This document shows, piece by piece, positions 29,580 to 38,597 of a stretch of 64,000 bases of DNA. The DNA lies in assembly GCF_900217795.1 (NCBI RefSeq), contig NZ_OBMQ01000003.1:186001-250000 (forward strand), written 5' to 3'. Position numbers and translations under genes: made by a program. The stretch comes from Ureibacillus xyleni (GTDB lineage: Bacteria; Bacillota; Bacilli; Bacillales_A; Planococcaceae). Each line of letters starts with the position of its first letter. Position 1 is the stretch's first letter. The notes beneath the pieces were generated by a model. The model was given only the letters and a program-made list of their open reading frames with translations, was not told the DNA's origin and did no database searches.

Positions 29580-29606
29580 AACAACCCACTCAAAATAAGA
29601 GTGGGC
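29580..29606 (-). terminator. Probable terminator of tpx
   Basis: CCCACTC (29585-29591) pairs with GAGTGGG (29599-29605); the minus-strand tail TTGTTCATTT is only partly U-rich, so it may leak into ytxK. Confidence 0.55.
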
Positions 29607-29677
29607 GAACATTTTAACTATATTATTCATGCTTGATTACTCTATATTACAACAAGTAAACAAGGAACGAAAATAAA

Positions 29678-30187
29678 TTATTTTGCTAATGCTTCTTTAA
29701 CAGCATTAATAGCAGCCTCATAATCTGGATGGCTTGTACCTTCAGAAACATATTCAACATAAGTGATCGTATCTTCTTTATCAATTACGAATACTGCACG
29801 AGCAAGGAGACGATTTTCTTTCATATGGACGCCATAACTTTCTCCAAATGACAAATCACGATAATCTGAAACTGTGTGAACACCATCAATGCCCGCTGCT
29901 GCACACCAACGTTTTTGTGCAAATGGTAAATCTACTGAAACTGTATAAAATGCTACCTCGCCACCTAAAGAAACTACCTCTTCATTGAATCGACGAGTTT
30001 CCGCATCACAAACTCCAGTGTCTAGTGACGGTACAGATGCAATTAAACGTACTTTTCCAGCAGAATCTTTTAATGTTACTGGTGACATATCATTCGCTAA
30101 CACTGTAAAGTCAGGTGCTTGATCCCCCACTTTAACTTCATTTCCAATTAATGTTACAGGTTTGTTAATAAATGTTACTTGAACCAT
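29678..30187 (-). CDS. tpx: Thiol peroxidase Tpx
   Basis: 169 residues, atypical 2-Cys peroxiredoxin that reduces peroxides with thioredoxin. Peroxidatic Cys60 in SLDTGVCDAETRRF and resolving Cys95 in FAQKRWCAAAGI; Pro53-Thr/Ser-Arg triad residues are present. AGGAGG before the ATG. The upstream region holds a palindrome over the -35 element (30227-30241), so redox control is possible. Confidence 0.96.
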   Translation of the reverse strand: MVQVTFINKPVTLIGNEVKVGDQAPDFTVLANDMSPVTLKDSAGKVRLIASVPSLDTGVCDAETRRFNEEVVSLGGEVAFYTVSVDLPFAQKRWCAAAGIDGVHTVSDYRDLSFGESYGVHMKENRLLARAVFVIDKEDTITYVEYVSEGTSHPDYEAAINAVKEALAK

Positions 30188-30211
30188 AACTCATCCTCCT
30201 TTTCTGAACTA

Positions 30212-30241
30212 ATCTTACTAAAGGTATTGCAAAATTTGCAA
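30212..30241 (-). promoter_or_regulatory. tpx promoter with palindrome over the -35
   Basis: Minus strand -35 TTGCAA (30236-30241), 18-base spacer, -10 TAAGAT (30212-30217). The perfect 7-1-7 palindrome TTGCAAAATTTGCAA spans 30227-30241. Confidence 0.45.
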
Positions 30242-30307
30242 ATAACTAAGCTTGAAATGAAAAGCGATGCATTATTTTTAGCAAAAAGTCAGACATCAAT
30301 ATAGAAA

Positions 30308-30345
30308 AATAAAAACCACCTGTAAAACTACTTACAGATGGTTAA
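30308..30345 (-). terminator. Terminator of sppA-yteJ
   Basis: ACCATCTGTAA / TTACAGGTGGT on the minus strand, followed by TTTTTATTTTT, a few bases after the yteJ stop. Confidence 0.85.
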
Positions 30346-30349
30346 TTTA

Positions 30350-30928
30350 TTATGTTGTTGAAATTGATTGTTCTGTTTCGTAATCGACTTTTGTTTGAAC
30401 GATTACTCTATTTTTTGTATAGACTCTTTCATGGACAACAACGGTATCGGCAATAACATCATTTAGCCCTTTATTTTTTGGCATAAAAGCAACGATGATA
30501 TATAAAATTTTAATAGTATTATTAATAAAACGGCCTACAATCTCCCGGAACAATACTGTCATCCAGTCAAGCTTTTCTCCATTGACCCTTATTACTTTTA
30601 AGCCAAAGATCATTTTTCCAACGGTTTGATTCCAGAACTTTGTCGTTAATACAAAGTAAGCGTAATACAAGATTGCAGATACAATTGTTATTGGTGCATA
30701 CCAATTTGAGTCAGATAAACTCCATCCAAATAATCGGAAAATTGGATTGACCAATATACCCACGATTGCACTTACTACTAATGAATCAATGGCAAATGCC
30801 CAAAATCTCACCCAAAATCCAGCAGTTTTTTCTTCATACTGTTCAATTTCTTCCGTTGAATACCTATAAGGAGCAGGAACGATCTCATTATTTGTGTTAG
30901 ACAATTCTTGATTCTCAAATTCTGACAT
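30350..30928 (-). CDS. yteJ: RDD family membrane protein YteJ
   Basis: 192 residues. An N-terminal acidic segment is followed by the RDD domain: Arg in FWVRFWAFAIDSLVV with Asp in the first helix, three hydrophobic helices (about 40-62, 75-97, 140-155) and the loop KMIFGLKVIRVNGEKLDW. Transport role unknown; in B. subtilis the neighbour SppA and this protein are partners, reported to counter lysozyme/antimicrobial stress. Start with AGGAGGGG. It begins 13 bases after the sppA stop: one operon. Confidence 0.9.
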   Translation of the reverse strand: MSEFENQELSNTNNEIVPAPYRYSTEEIEQYEEKTAGFWVRFWAFAIDSLVVSAIVGILVNPIFRLFGWSLSDSNWYAPITIVSAILYYAYFVLTTKFWNQTVGKMIFGLKVIRVNGEKLDWMTVLFREIVGRFINNTIKILYIIVAFMPKNKGLNDVIADTVVVHERVYTKNRVIVQTKVDYETEQSISTT

Positions 30929-30941
30929 CTAATTCCCCTCC

Positions 30942-31952
30942 TTAAAATTCACCATATAAATACATCATACGTGGTGCATCATGACTAGACATTAGTTTTG
31001 TTAACATTCTTTCTTCTGCAGAAGGACCAAACAATGAACTAATCTTCATGCCAAGTAATGACGTAAAATCACCAAAACTTGTTTGATATTCAAAAAGTTC
31101 TGCATCCTCTAATGCGTAATCTGCCCGAAGTGATGCGATTGTGTCTTCTAATCCACCAATTTCGTCAACAAGCCCCGCCTTTACTGCTTGTGTACCACCT
31201 AGAACACGCCCATCCGCAACTTTTTTCACTTGTGCTTCTGACATTCCTCGCCCTTCTTCAATCACATCAACGAATACCTCATATGAATCATTTATCATTT
31301 CTTGTAACATTGCTTTTTCTTCTTCTGTCGTTGGTCTTGTGCCTCCAAACATATCTTTATGTGCACCCGACTTAATTGTTTCAAATTTAATACCAACTTT
31401 ATCAGCAAGTTCTGAGAAATTATAACTTTGCATAATTACACCAATTGAACCCGTTAATGTTTCACGGTGTGCAAAGATTTTATCTGCTGGTGCAGATATA
31501 TAATATCCTCCTGAAGCAGCCATTGAGCCCATAGATACATAAATCGGTATTTCTCTCTTTTCTTTTATTTCTAGAAGTTTTTCATGTATTTCAGCTGATT
31601 CAATTACACCACCACCAGGTGAATCTACAGCTAAAACAATAGCTTGTACGCTTTCATCATTTAAAATCGTTTCTAATTGTGCTAAAAAGTTTTGGTGATC
31701 ATATTCGACTGTAGTCCATGCAGAACTTGAGCCCACGTCTTGTATCGTCCCATCGACCGATAGTAATGCAATCCGTTGATTAAAATCCCCTTGTTCTAAT
31801 ACATTTTCAGAAACTTCCTGTTCAGTGCTCATAAGACTATCAAAATCACTAAAGAAATTTGTTGTAAACATAGCCATCACTGCATTTAATCCGATAGAAA
31901 AAACTAATAATACTACAGCAGCCCCTAAAGCGAGCCATCTTTTCATGTTCAT
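30942..31952 (-). CDS. sppA: Signal peptide peptidase SppA
   Basis: 336 residues, the short SppA36 type. It degrades leftover signal peptides in the membrane. One N-terminal anchor helix (about 5-28), then the ClpP-like protease domain. The catalytic pair is Ser147 in SMAASGGYY and Lys199 in IKSGAHKDM, at the same numbers as in B. subtilis SppA. VDSPGGGVIES is the oxyanion strand. GAGGAGG site upstream. First gene of sppA-yteJ. Confidence 0.96.
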   Translation of the reverse strand: MNMKRWLALGAAVVLLVFSIGLNAVMAMFTTNFFSDFDSLMSTEQEVSENVLEQGDFNQRIALLSVDGTIQDVGSSSAWTTVEYDHQNFLAQLETILNDESVQAIVLAVDSPGGGVIESAEIHEKLLEIKEKREIPIYVSMGSMAASGGYYISAPADKIFAHRETLTGSIGVIMQSYNFSELADKVGIKFETIKSGAHKDMFGGTRPTTEEEKAMLQEMINDSYEVFVDVIEEGRGMSEAQVKKVADGRVLGGTQAVKAGLVDEIGGLEDTIASLRADYALEDAELFEYQTSFGDFTSLLGMKISSLFGPSAEERMLTKLMSSHDAPRMMYLYGEF

Positions 31953-32035
31953 CTCATTGATTCCTCCTCAATCCATACATACGTTTAAGTTGTACAATTG
32001 TTTCAAAAAAATTTTAATTCTTCTTAAAGTTTTAC

Positions 32036-32078
32036 AAAAAAATTGGAGAAACGAAATAATTACATTTCGCTTCTCCAA
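32036..32078 (-). terminator. Terminator of the acyl-CoA synthetase gene
   Basis: TTGGAGAAGCGAAAT / ATTTCGTTTCTCCAA on the minus strand, then TTTTTTTG. A second, smaller hairpin precedes it at 32086-32107. Confidence 0.85.
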
Positions 32079-32085
32079 AAAACGA

Positions 32086-32107
32086 CATTATTCCCTAGGA
32101 AATAATG
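32086..32107 (-). repeat. Small dyad between stop codon and terminator
   Basis: CATTATTCCC / GGAAATAATG around TA: a 22-base imperfect palindrome ten bases past the acyl-CoA synthetase stop. It could be a 3'-end stabiliser or a protein site. Confidence 0.45.
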
Positions 32108-32117
32108 ACTAAAATAC

Positions 32118-33704
32118 TTAATTCACTGTTTGTTTACTAAGTTCTTTTTGGCGTAATTCTATACGACGAATTTTCCCTGAAGATGTTTTTGGAAGTTCGT
32201 CAATAAATTCAATTGCTCGTGGATATTTATATGGAGCAGTAATGTTCTTTACATGATCTTGAAGTTCTTTAATAAGGTTTGGATTTGTTAATGATTCTGG
32301 ATCACGTAAAACAACGAAAGCTTTTACTATGTTACCTCGGATTTCATCAGGACTTGCAACAACAGCACACTCTTTGACTGCCGGGTGTTTGACTAATGCA
32401 TCTTCTACTTCAAATGGTCCAATCGTATATCCTGAAGAAACAATAATGTCATCTCCTCGACCTTCAAACCAAAAATAACCATCTTCATCTTTATATGCAC
32501 GGTCACCAGTTAAGAACCACTCACCACGGTATTGCATTTGTGTTCTTTCCGGCTCTTTTAAATACCCTTTAAATAACGCCGGTGTAGAAGAGTGAACAGC
32601 AATATCCCCTACTTCACCAGGTTTTGTAGGTTCACCAAGGTCATTAATCACGTCGACAACATTTCCTGGAGTTGGCTTACCCATTGATCCTGGTTTTGGT
32701 TGCATACCTAATAGTGTTCCAACTAATAAAGTGTTTTCAGTTTGTCCATAACCATCACGAACTTGCAATGAAAATACTTCTAAAAACTTGTTAATCACTT
32801 CACTATTTAACGGCTCTCCTGCTGACACTGCACTTTTCACACTTGATAAATCATACTGTTCTAGTTGATCCACTTTTGCCATTAGGCGATATTCAGTTGG
32901 TGTACAACATAAAACATTTATCTTATTGTCTTGAAGTAATTGTAAATAAACTTTTGGATCGAACTGCCCTTTATGAACGAATGCAGTTGCCCCGCTACCT
33001 AATACTGCTAAAAACGGACTCCAAATCCATTTTTGCCATCCAGGAGCAGCAGTAGCCCAAACTATATCATCCTCACCTACACCAAGCCAGTACTGTGCTG
33101 TTGTGCGTAAGTGTGCATAACCCCAACCATGGGAATGAACGACACCTTTTGGGTTACCTGTTGTACCACTTGTGTACGATAGAAAGGCGATGTCAGATTC
33201 TTTTGTTTGGATATCATCAAAGGTATCAGGTAATCCATCTAAATTTTCATCAATAGATATCCAGGATTCAGTTGCTTTACCAAATACAAAAAGCTTTAAT
33301 CCATCTAAATGTTTCACATCTTCAAATTGACTAATTTCATTTTCAAAAGCAATAATAGCTTTGGCTTGAGAATGAGTAATGCGGTAATCAATATCTTTTG
33401 CACGTAACATCTCAGAACTTGGAATAATCGTTAATCCTGCTTTCAATGCTCCGATGTATGTAACATATGCTTCTTCTGAGCGAGGGACCATAATGAGTAC
33501 GACATCACCTTTGCCGAGCCCGTTATTCGCAAATAAATTCGCAATCTTATTTGCTTTTTTTAATAATTGTGTGTAAGAGACTTTTTCTAATTCCCCGTTT
33601 ACATGATGAACGATCAATGCTGTCTTTTTTGCATTTTGTGCATATTTTTCAATTTCATCTACAATGTTGTAATCTTCAGGAGCTAATAAATCTTCTCTTT
33701 TCAT
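32118..33704 (-). CDS. ytcI: Acyl-CoA synthetase (AMP-forming), YtcI-like
   Basis: 528 residues. ANL-family enzyme that activates a carboxylic acid to its CoA ester through an acyl-adenylate. Motifs: P-loop YTSGTTGNPKGVVHSH, GYGQTEN, the hinge region TGDRAYKDEDGYFWFEGRGDD and the catalytic, acetylatable Lys in PKTSSGKIRR. The sequence is closest to medium-chain/acetate-like synthetases; the actual acid is unknown. The start MKREDLLAPEDYN is chosen for AGGGGGAT upstream; a longer reading to 33773 crosses the promoter. Control by a repressor at 33721-33736 is likely. Confidence 0.92.
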   Translation of the reverse strand: MKREDLLAPEDYNIVDEIEKYAQNAKKTALIVHHVNGELEKVSYTQLLKKANKIANLFANNGLGKGDVVLIMVPRSEEAYVTYIGALKAGLTIIPSSEMLRAKDIDYRITHSQAKAIIAFENEISQFEDVKHLDGLKLFVFGKATESWISIDENLDGLPDTFDDIQTKESDIAFLSYTSGTTGNPKGVVHSHGWGYAHLRTTAQYWLGVGEDDIVWATAAPGWQKWIWSPFLAVLGSGATAFVHKGQFDPKVYLQLLQDNKINVLCCTPTEYRLMAKVDQLEQYDLSSVKSAVSAGEPLNSEVINKFLEVFSLQVRDGYGQTENTLLVGTLLGMQPKPGSMGKPTPGNVVDVINDLGEPTKPGEVGDIAVHSSTPALFKGYLKEPERTQMQYRGEWFLTGDRAYKDEDGYFWFEGRGDDIIVSSGYTIGPFEVEDALVKHPAVKECAVVASPDEIRGNIVKAFVVLRDPESLTNPNLIKELQDHVKNITAPYKYPRAIEFIDELPKTSSGKIRRIELRQKELSKQTVN

Positions 33705-33720
33705 TCGTATCCCCCTTTTT

Positions 33721-33736
33721 TGTATCAAATGATACA
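33721..33736 (-). promoter_or_regulatory. 16-bp operator dyad of the acyl-CoA synthetase gene
   Basis: Perfect palindrome TGTATCA-AA/TT-TGATACA (7-2-7) at about +2 to +17 of the predicted transcript, upstream of the ribosome site. It fits no well-known Bacillus operator that I can name. Confidence 0.6.
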
Positions 33737-33744
33737 TTATACTA

Positions 33745-33773
33745 ATTATAATAATACTGATTAAAAATTTCAA
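33745..33773 (-). promoter_or_regulatory. Promoter of the acyl-CoA synthetase gene
   Basis: Minus strand -35 TTGAAA (33768-33773), 17-base spacer, -10 TATAAT (33745-33750). A second TATAAT at 33736-33741 has only a weak -35. Confidence 0.6.
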
Positions 33774-33885
33774 AATATTCCTCTAAAATGACTTTTTTAG
33801 GTAAATTAGTTCATTAATTGTTTAAAAAAGAATAATAATTTTCCGTTAAAACTAATAAAAAAGGGATAAGATAACTACAAAAGAA

Positions 33886-33917
33886 AAAGGCCAGTAGCAT
33901 TTAGCTACCAGCCCTTT
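33886..33917 (-). terminator. Terminator of sspA
   Basis: Minus-strand GGGCTGGTAGC / GCTACTGGCC around TAAAT, followed by TTTTTCTTTT. Confidence 0.8.
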
Positions 33918-33926
33918 ATTTACAAA

Positions 33927-34142
33927 TTATTGTTGGCTATTTGTACCACGTAATTGTGATTCAGCCATTTGCACAAGGCGTTTAGTAATTTCTCCTCCGA
34001 CTGATCCGTTTGCACGAGAAGACGCTTCAGGTCCGAGTTGAACACCAAACTCTTGAGCGATTTCGTATTTCATTTGGTCTAAAGCTTGTTCTGCACCAGG
34101 TACTACAAGCTTGTTACGGTTACCGCTGTTGTTGTTTGCCAT
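33927..34142 (-). CDS. sspA: Alpha/beta-type small acid-soluble spore protein
   Basis: 71 residues. SASPs coat and protect spore DNA and are cut by GPR at germination. The GPR site lies in [12 protein letters not shown], and the second conserved block is [18 protein letters not shown]. The start [11 protein letters not shown] is fixed by AAGGAGGTG nine bases upstream. A sigma-G-like promoter lies at 34165-34193, so expression is expected in the forespore. This gene is direct evidence that the organism forms endospores. It is one of several paralogues usually present; the letter symbol is a best fit only. Confidence 0.95.
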   Translation of the reverse strand: MANNNSGNRNKLVVPGAEQALDQMKYEIAQEFGVQLGPEASSRANGSVGGEITKRLVQMAESQLRGTNSQQ

Positions 34143-34164
34143 GTCTCTCACCTCCTTGTGCATA

Positions 34165-34193
34165 TAGAATGTGCGCTATCGATTATTTAATAC
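34165..34193 (-). promoter_or_regulatory. Sigma-G-type promoter of sspA
   Basis: Minus strand -10 CATTCTA (34165-34171) matches the sigma-G form CATNHTA; -35 GTATT (34189-34193) is 17 bases upstream. Confidence 0.6.
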
Positions 34194-34230
34194 ACAAAAA
34201 TTTAGAGGTAAGTATTTCCGGCTTTTTTAA

Positions 34231-35439
34231 CTATAATAAATCAGCAAACTTATCTTTCGTTTCGTTCTTCTCAGGGAATCGGTAAATTTCTCGATTTTTC
34301 ACTGCACGTTCAATTAGTTCGTCAAACTCCGTGAAACTTTCATAATAGTTCACTTTTTCAACTTTTGGCTTCGTCTTTGGATTTGCAGGTGTAAAGATTG
34401 TACAGCAATCCTCATACGGTTGTATTGACGTTTCGTAAGTACCGATTTGTTCAGCGATTTGAATAATCTCTAATTTATCAAAGGCAATTAACGGTCTTAA
34501 AATCGGTGTATTTGTAACATCATTAATAGCTGTTAAACTTTCTAACGTTTGACTAGCAACTTGTCCTAAGCTTTCCCCAGTAACGATTCCAAGTGCCCCT
34601 ACTTCTTCTCGAACTTTATCTGCAATGCGCATCATTAATCTACGTGTAGAAGTCATCATTGTATTGCTAGGTACACGGTCACGAATTAATGTTTGAATTT
34701 CTGTAAAAGGAATAACATGAAGACGAATATTTGCACCAAATTTCGTTAGCTCATTCGCTAAATCTTTTACTTTTTGTAATGAATGATCGCTTGTATACGG
34801 TGGACTAAAGAAATGGATTGCTTCTAACCGAACTCCACGCTTCATTAATAAGTATCCTGCTACAGGACTATCAATTCCTCCAGAAAGCATTAATAAAGAT
34901 TTACCGTTTGATCCTACTGGCATTCCCCCAGCACCCTGAATAATTTGTGCCATCATATAAATTGCATCTTTTCTTACTTCAATGCGCAGTTCTACATCAG
35001 GTTTTTTTACTTGGACAGAAATATTCGGATTATTTCTTAATACATGTCCACCAATTTCACGTTGAATTTCATGGGATTCAAATGGGAATGATTTATCAGA
35101 GCGTCGAACTTCTACTTTAAATGTAAGTTGTTGTTCTTTAAATTGGTCCATAATTAATAAAGAGAGGTTTTTCATTGATTCTATATCTTTTTCACAAAAA
35201 GCAACTGGACTAAAAGATTGAATACCAAAAATCGTTGGCATTCTTTCCATTAAAATTTCAAATTGTTCTTCAGTTTCGATTTCAATGTGCATACGATCGC
35301 GCTCTGATTGAATTTTTAATGGAGCGATATCATTAAATGTGTTTCGGATATTCGTACGTAAGCGGCTAATGAAATCCTTTTTATTGCGCCCTTTTGTAGA
35401 AAGTTCTCCATAACGAATTAATATTTCCTTCCAAATCAT
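34231..35439 (-). CDS. thiI: tRNA 4-thiouridine synthetase ThiI
   Basis: 402 residues. ThiI adenylates U8 of tRNA and inserts sulfur; it can also serve thiamine synthesis. Ferredoxin-like N-terminal and THUMP domains (about 1-165), then the PP-loop SGGIDS (186-191) in the adenylation domain. There is no C-terminal rhodanese domain, as usual in Bacillus, where the neighbouring desulfurase gives sulfur directly. CCTIF near the C-terminus has paired cysteines. The start is three bases after the nifZ stop. Confidence 0.96.
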   Translation of the reverse strand: MIWKEILIRYGELSTKGRNKKDFISRLRTNIRNTFNDIAPLKIQSERDRMHIEIETEEQFEILMERMPTIFGIQSFSPVAFCEKDIESMKNLSLLIMDQFKEQQLTFKVEVRRSDKSFPFESHEIQREIGGHVLRNNPNISVQVKKPDVELRIEVRKDAIYMMAQIIQGAGGMPVGSNGKSLLMLSGGIDSPVAGYLLMKRGVRLEAIHFFSPPYTSDHSLQKVKDLANELTKFGANIRLHVIPFTEIQTLIRDRVPSNTMMTSTRRLMMRIADKVREEVGALGIVTGESLGQVASQTLESLTAINDVTNTPILRPLIAFDKLEIIQIAEQIGTYETSIQPYEDCCTIFTPANPKTKPKVEKVNYYESFTEFDELIERAVKNREIYRFPEKNETKDKFADLL

Positions 35440-35442
35440 TCC

Positions 35443-36582
35443 TTATTCTCCTTTTAGTTCTTTCATCACTTCGGTGAAAGCTATTTTAAATTGTTGAATA
35501 TCTTTGTCAGTAGTTAACGCTCCAAAACTTAAACGGATAACACCATTCACAAAATTTGGTGGTGTGTTTAAAGCAAGTACAACATGGCTTGTTTTTTTCT
35601 GTTTAGAAGAGCAAGCACTAGATGTTGAGACAATGATTCCTCTTTTTTGGAGTGCGTTAATTAAAATCTCTCCTTTTAAATCTTTAACACTAAAGGACAA
35701 AATATGGGCAGCACCATTTAACGTTGAAAGTAGATGTATGGAATTACCAAAGCTCAATAAAAAATCAAATAGTTCGCTTTTCCATTTTTTATAATTTTCC
35801 ATTGATTGCCCTAAGTTTTCTACCGCCATTCTTGCTGCTTTTGCAAGGGCAACTGCTTGTGGTACAGCTACCGTACCACTGCGCAAGCCATATTCTTGTC
35901 CTCCTCCTAACAGAAGAGGCGCAATATTCATTTTTTTACGAAAAGCGATAACTCCAGATCCCTTTAAACCATGAATTTTATGTCCAGAGATGGAGATAAT
36001 ATCTGGTCCAGCATTATCTTGAAAGAACACTGGCATCTTACCAAAACTTTGGACAGCATCTACATGAAAGGCTGCACGACTATTTGCATGGATAATTTTA
36101 GCTGCATCTTCAATTGGTTGGATGGCTCCCATTTCATTATTCACATGCATGATACTTACTAAAACAGTATCTTTTCGAAGTTTTTCGTTTAGTTCTTGAA
36201 GCGAAATAATCCCTTCAGAATCGACTGATAAGTAGTCAACTTCATATCCATCTGCTTGTAAAGCACGAATGGATTCTAGAACAGAAGCATGTTCGATTTC
36301 AGTTGTAATAATATGTTTTCCTTTGTGGGTATTTGCTTTTGAAATACCAAATATGGCAAAGTTATTCGACTCTGTTCCGCCTGCTGTAAAAAGAACTTGT
36401 TGGTCATCAGTACGTAAAATTTTCGCTATTTGAGCTCTTGCTCGATCAAGCAAAGTATTGGACTCTACACCCGCCTCATGAATTGAAGCAGGATTTGCAT
36501 AAAAAGATTCGTTTACTTGTATAAATGTATTTAATACCTCTTTGTAAGGTTTAGTTGTTGCACTATTATCTAAATATATCAT
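35443..36582 (-). CDS. nifZ: Cysteine desulfurase paired with ThiI
   Basis: 379 residues. PLP enzyme that removes sulfur from cysteine as a persulfide. Starts MIYLDNSATTKP; PLP Lys202 in SGHKIHGLKG, active-site Cys324 in STSSACSSK. In B. subtilis the adjacent desulfurase (NifZ) is the dedicated sulfur donor of ThiI for s4U8; the three-base gap to thiI supports the same here. GAAGGTAGGAT precedes the ATG. Confidence 0.94.
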   Translation of the reverse strand: MIYLDNSATTKPYKEVLNTFIQVNESFYANPASIHEAGVESNTLLDRARAQIAKILRTDDQQVLFTAGGTESNNFAIFGISKANTHKGKHIITTEIEHASVLESIRALQADGYEVDYLSVDSEGIISLQELNEKLRKDTVLVSIMHVNNEMGAIQPIEDAAKIIHANSRAAFHVDAVQSFGKMPVFFQDNAGPDIISISGHKIHGLKGSGVIAFRKKMNIAPLLLGGGQEYGLRSGTVAVPQAVALAKAARMAVENLGQSMENYKKWKSELFDFLLSFGNSIHLLSTLNGAAHILSFSVKDLKGEILINALQKRGIIVSTSSACSSKQKKTSHVVLALNTPPNFVNGVIRLSFGALTTDKDIQQFKIAFTEVMKELKGE

Positions 36583-36677
36583 TTTATCCTACCTTCTTAT
36601 AAATGCTTTTAGAAAATGCTATGGATTCGATTGAGCAAACACTATTAAATTCTAAAAATTATAATAATGTCATTTCC

Positions 36678-36716
36678 ATAAGAAAGCCACCTACACTTTT
36701 GTGTGGTGGCTTATTT
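36678..36716 (-). terminator. Terminator of ezrA
   Basis: AAGCCACCACAC / GTGTAGGTGGCTT with an AAAA loop on the minus strand, followed by TCTTATGG; A/T-rich on the other side too. Confidence 0.7.
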
Positions 36717-36760
36717 CTTTATTTTATTATAACGCTTATGTCAATCCCCGACTACCTGCC

Positions 36761-38464
36761 CTAGTTTTTTGCATATATTTCTTCTTGGACAAGCTCTTCA
36801 ATTCGTTTAATTGCACCAGGCTCTGCTAGTTCAACAGCAGCAGCTGCATCTTCTAACGCTTTTATGTACCGGTATTGATTGAACGCTTCTTCAGCTTCTA
36901 GTAATAATTGATGTACTTTTGGATTCGTTGCCCGGTAACGATTACCGTACTGAATCATACGCTCAATAAGCATAACATTTTCAATCATTTCATTGGCATG
37001 GCGATTTGCTTCTTGTATACAATGTTTCGCATTTTGTAAATTGCTATGAACCAACTGCATATTTAATGGTACTTCTTGAAGACTTTGCATAACGATAAAT
37101 AATTGCTCCTCAGCTTCCTCAAGTCGTGCATCCATTTCTTCTGGAATACCAGGGATATTTGCTTTATTCAATTGTCGATCTGTATCTTGCAATAGTCGTT
37201 TTAATGATTCAAGTTGCGCTCGGGCTTTATTTTCATCAATGCGTAAGTTTTTCAAACGATTTGAAAACTGCTCTTGTTCTTCTTTGATTCGTTCAATTTC
37301 GTTACTAATATCGATTAGCTCCTGCTGCAAACTAGAGTATGCGGATTTTTCTTCCTGAACTCGGGTAACAAGTAATTCATAACGTTTTTGAATCACTTCA
37401 AGTTGTTTTAAGCCAATTTTAGGAATTTCTGCTTCCTTGTCTGATAAATGATAACTATTTTGTACATAGACAGCTTCATTCCCTACTTCTCTCGTTACAT
37501 GTACCACTTCACTTAAGATGTTAAATGTGTTTTCACAGTTTCGGTCCACATAATTTTTGGCTATCACTTCTTTTTCAAGTAAGTCATAGTAATTATCAAT
37601 TGTATCGTTAATTTCTTCGATGCGCGGACCAACGATATCAATTTCTAAGTTTGCAAGTTTTTCTTTCAAAGTAACTAGTTCGGCTTCAACGCTTTCTAAA
37701 TACTCCGTTAACTCTAAATGCCTAAGATAATAGGCTTGGTCTTCCATTTCTCGTTGACCATTCTTAAGTTCATGAATAGCGGTTGGAATTTTAGTTTGAA
37801 TTTCAGAAAGTAAGCTAGGAACTTCAGTTAATAAATGGAACAATTCCTGCGCTTCATTTGATAAAGCTAATACAATTTCTCTTGCTTGTAAGTAATTACC
37901 CTCTACTGTTAGCGCATCATACTCTTCAAATTTCGGTGTAAATAACTCTACTCTTTTTTCAAGAGCAGTTAATGCTGGTCCGAAAGAATGTTGGTGAGCT
38001 AGCAATGTTTTACGTGCTGAACGGTATTGTTCTTTTAATTGTTCAACTTCAATTCTATTTTTTTCTTCACTTCCAATTAATTCATCTAATTCGTTTAATA
38101 TTTTTGTTTTATTTTCTTCGCATTTTGCGATAAATTCTTCAATTTCACGTTCTATAATGGAAGCTTTTTTAAATTTGAACCGATCTATGTATTCTTCAGC
38201 ATCAAAAAGCATAGAATCAATTTTAATTACATGAACATCGATTACTTCTGTCCACATGTTACGCCAATGTTCAAACATTTCTTCAGTTTGGCCATTCATG
38301 TTTAATGCTTTTACTTTTGTTAGCTCCTCAAATATCGGATAATGCTGAATTTGCATTTTTTCTTTTTCAAGTCGCTGTATAACAACATTATGTTTACGTC
38401 TGATTAATAACCCTACGATAAATAATGCTAATAGTACGATGACGACAATGATGATATACTTCAT
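36761..38464 (-). CDS. ezrA: Septation ring formation regulator EzrA
   Basis: 567 residues. EzrA is anchored in the membrane and restrains FtsZ ring assembly, also linking division to PBP1. One N-terminal helix (about 2-21, outside-to-inside with RRKHN after it), then four to five coiled-coil/spectrin-like segments across the remainder. The C-terminal QNR patch is present as QYGNRYRATNP. Divergent from hisJ. The ATG has GGGGG upstream. Confidence 0.96.
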   Translation of the reverse strand: MKYIIIVVIVLLALFIVGLLIRRKHNVVIQRLEKEKMQIQHYPIFEELTKVKALNMNGQTEEMFEHWRNMWTEVIDVHVIKIDSMLFDAEEYIDRFKFKKASIIEREIEEFIAKCEENKTKILNELDELIGSEEKNRIEVEQLKEQYRSARKTLLAHQHSFGPALTALEKRVELFTPKFEEYDALTVEGNYLQAREIVLALSNEAQELFHLLTEVPSLLSEIQTKIPTAIHELKNGQREMEDQAYYLRHLELTEYLESVEAELVTLKEKLANLEIDIVGPRIEEINDTIDNYYDLLEKEVIAKNYVDRNCENTFNILSEVVHVTREVGNEAVYVQNSYHLSDKEAEIPKIGLKQLEVIQKRYELLVTRVQEEKSAYSSLQQELIDISNEIERIKEEQEQFSNRLKNLRIDENKARAQLESLKRLLQDTDRQLNKANIPGIPEEMDARLEEAEEQLFIVMQSLQEVPLNMQLVHSNLQNAKHCIQEANRHANEMIENVMLIERMIQYGNRYRATNPKVHQLLLEAEEAFNQYRYIKALEDAAAAVELAEPGAIKRIEELVQEEIYAKN

Positions 38465-38597
38465 CGTAAGCCCCCTATTCCAAAATCACTACACCTGCTA
38501 TTTTGTAACTATAATATACCATGTTTTTACGGTTTTGTTTAAAAAAATAAAGGTTTTTGTTAAAGTAAACTTTATTAATGATGTGGAGGTTCCAAAT

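Noticed and set aside
38439-38597. N-terminal extension of hisJ overlapping ezrA
   Set aside because: It crosses the ezrA start and promoter region; the PHP protein begins naturally at 38598 after GGAGG.
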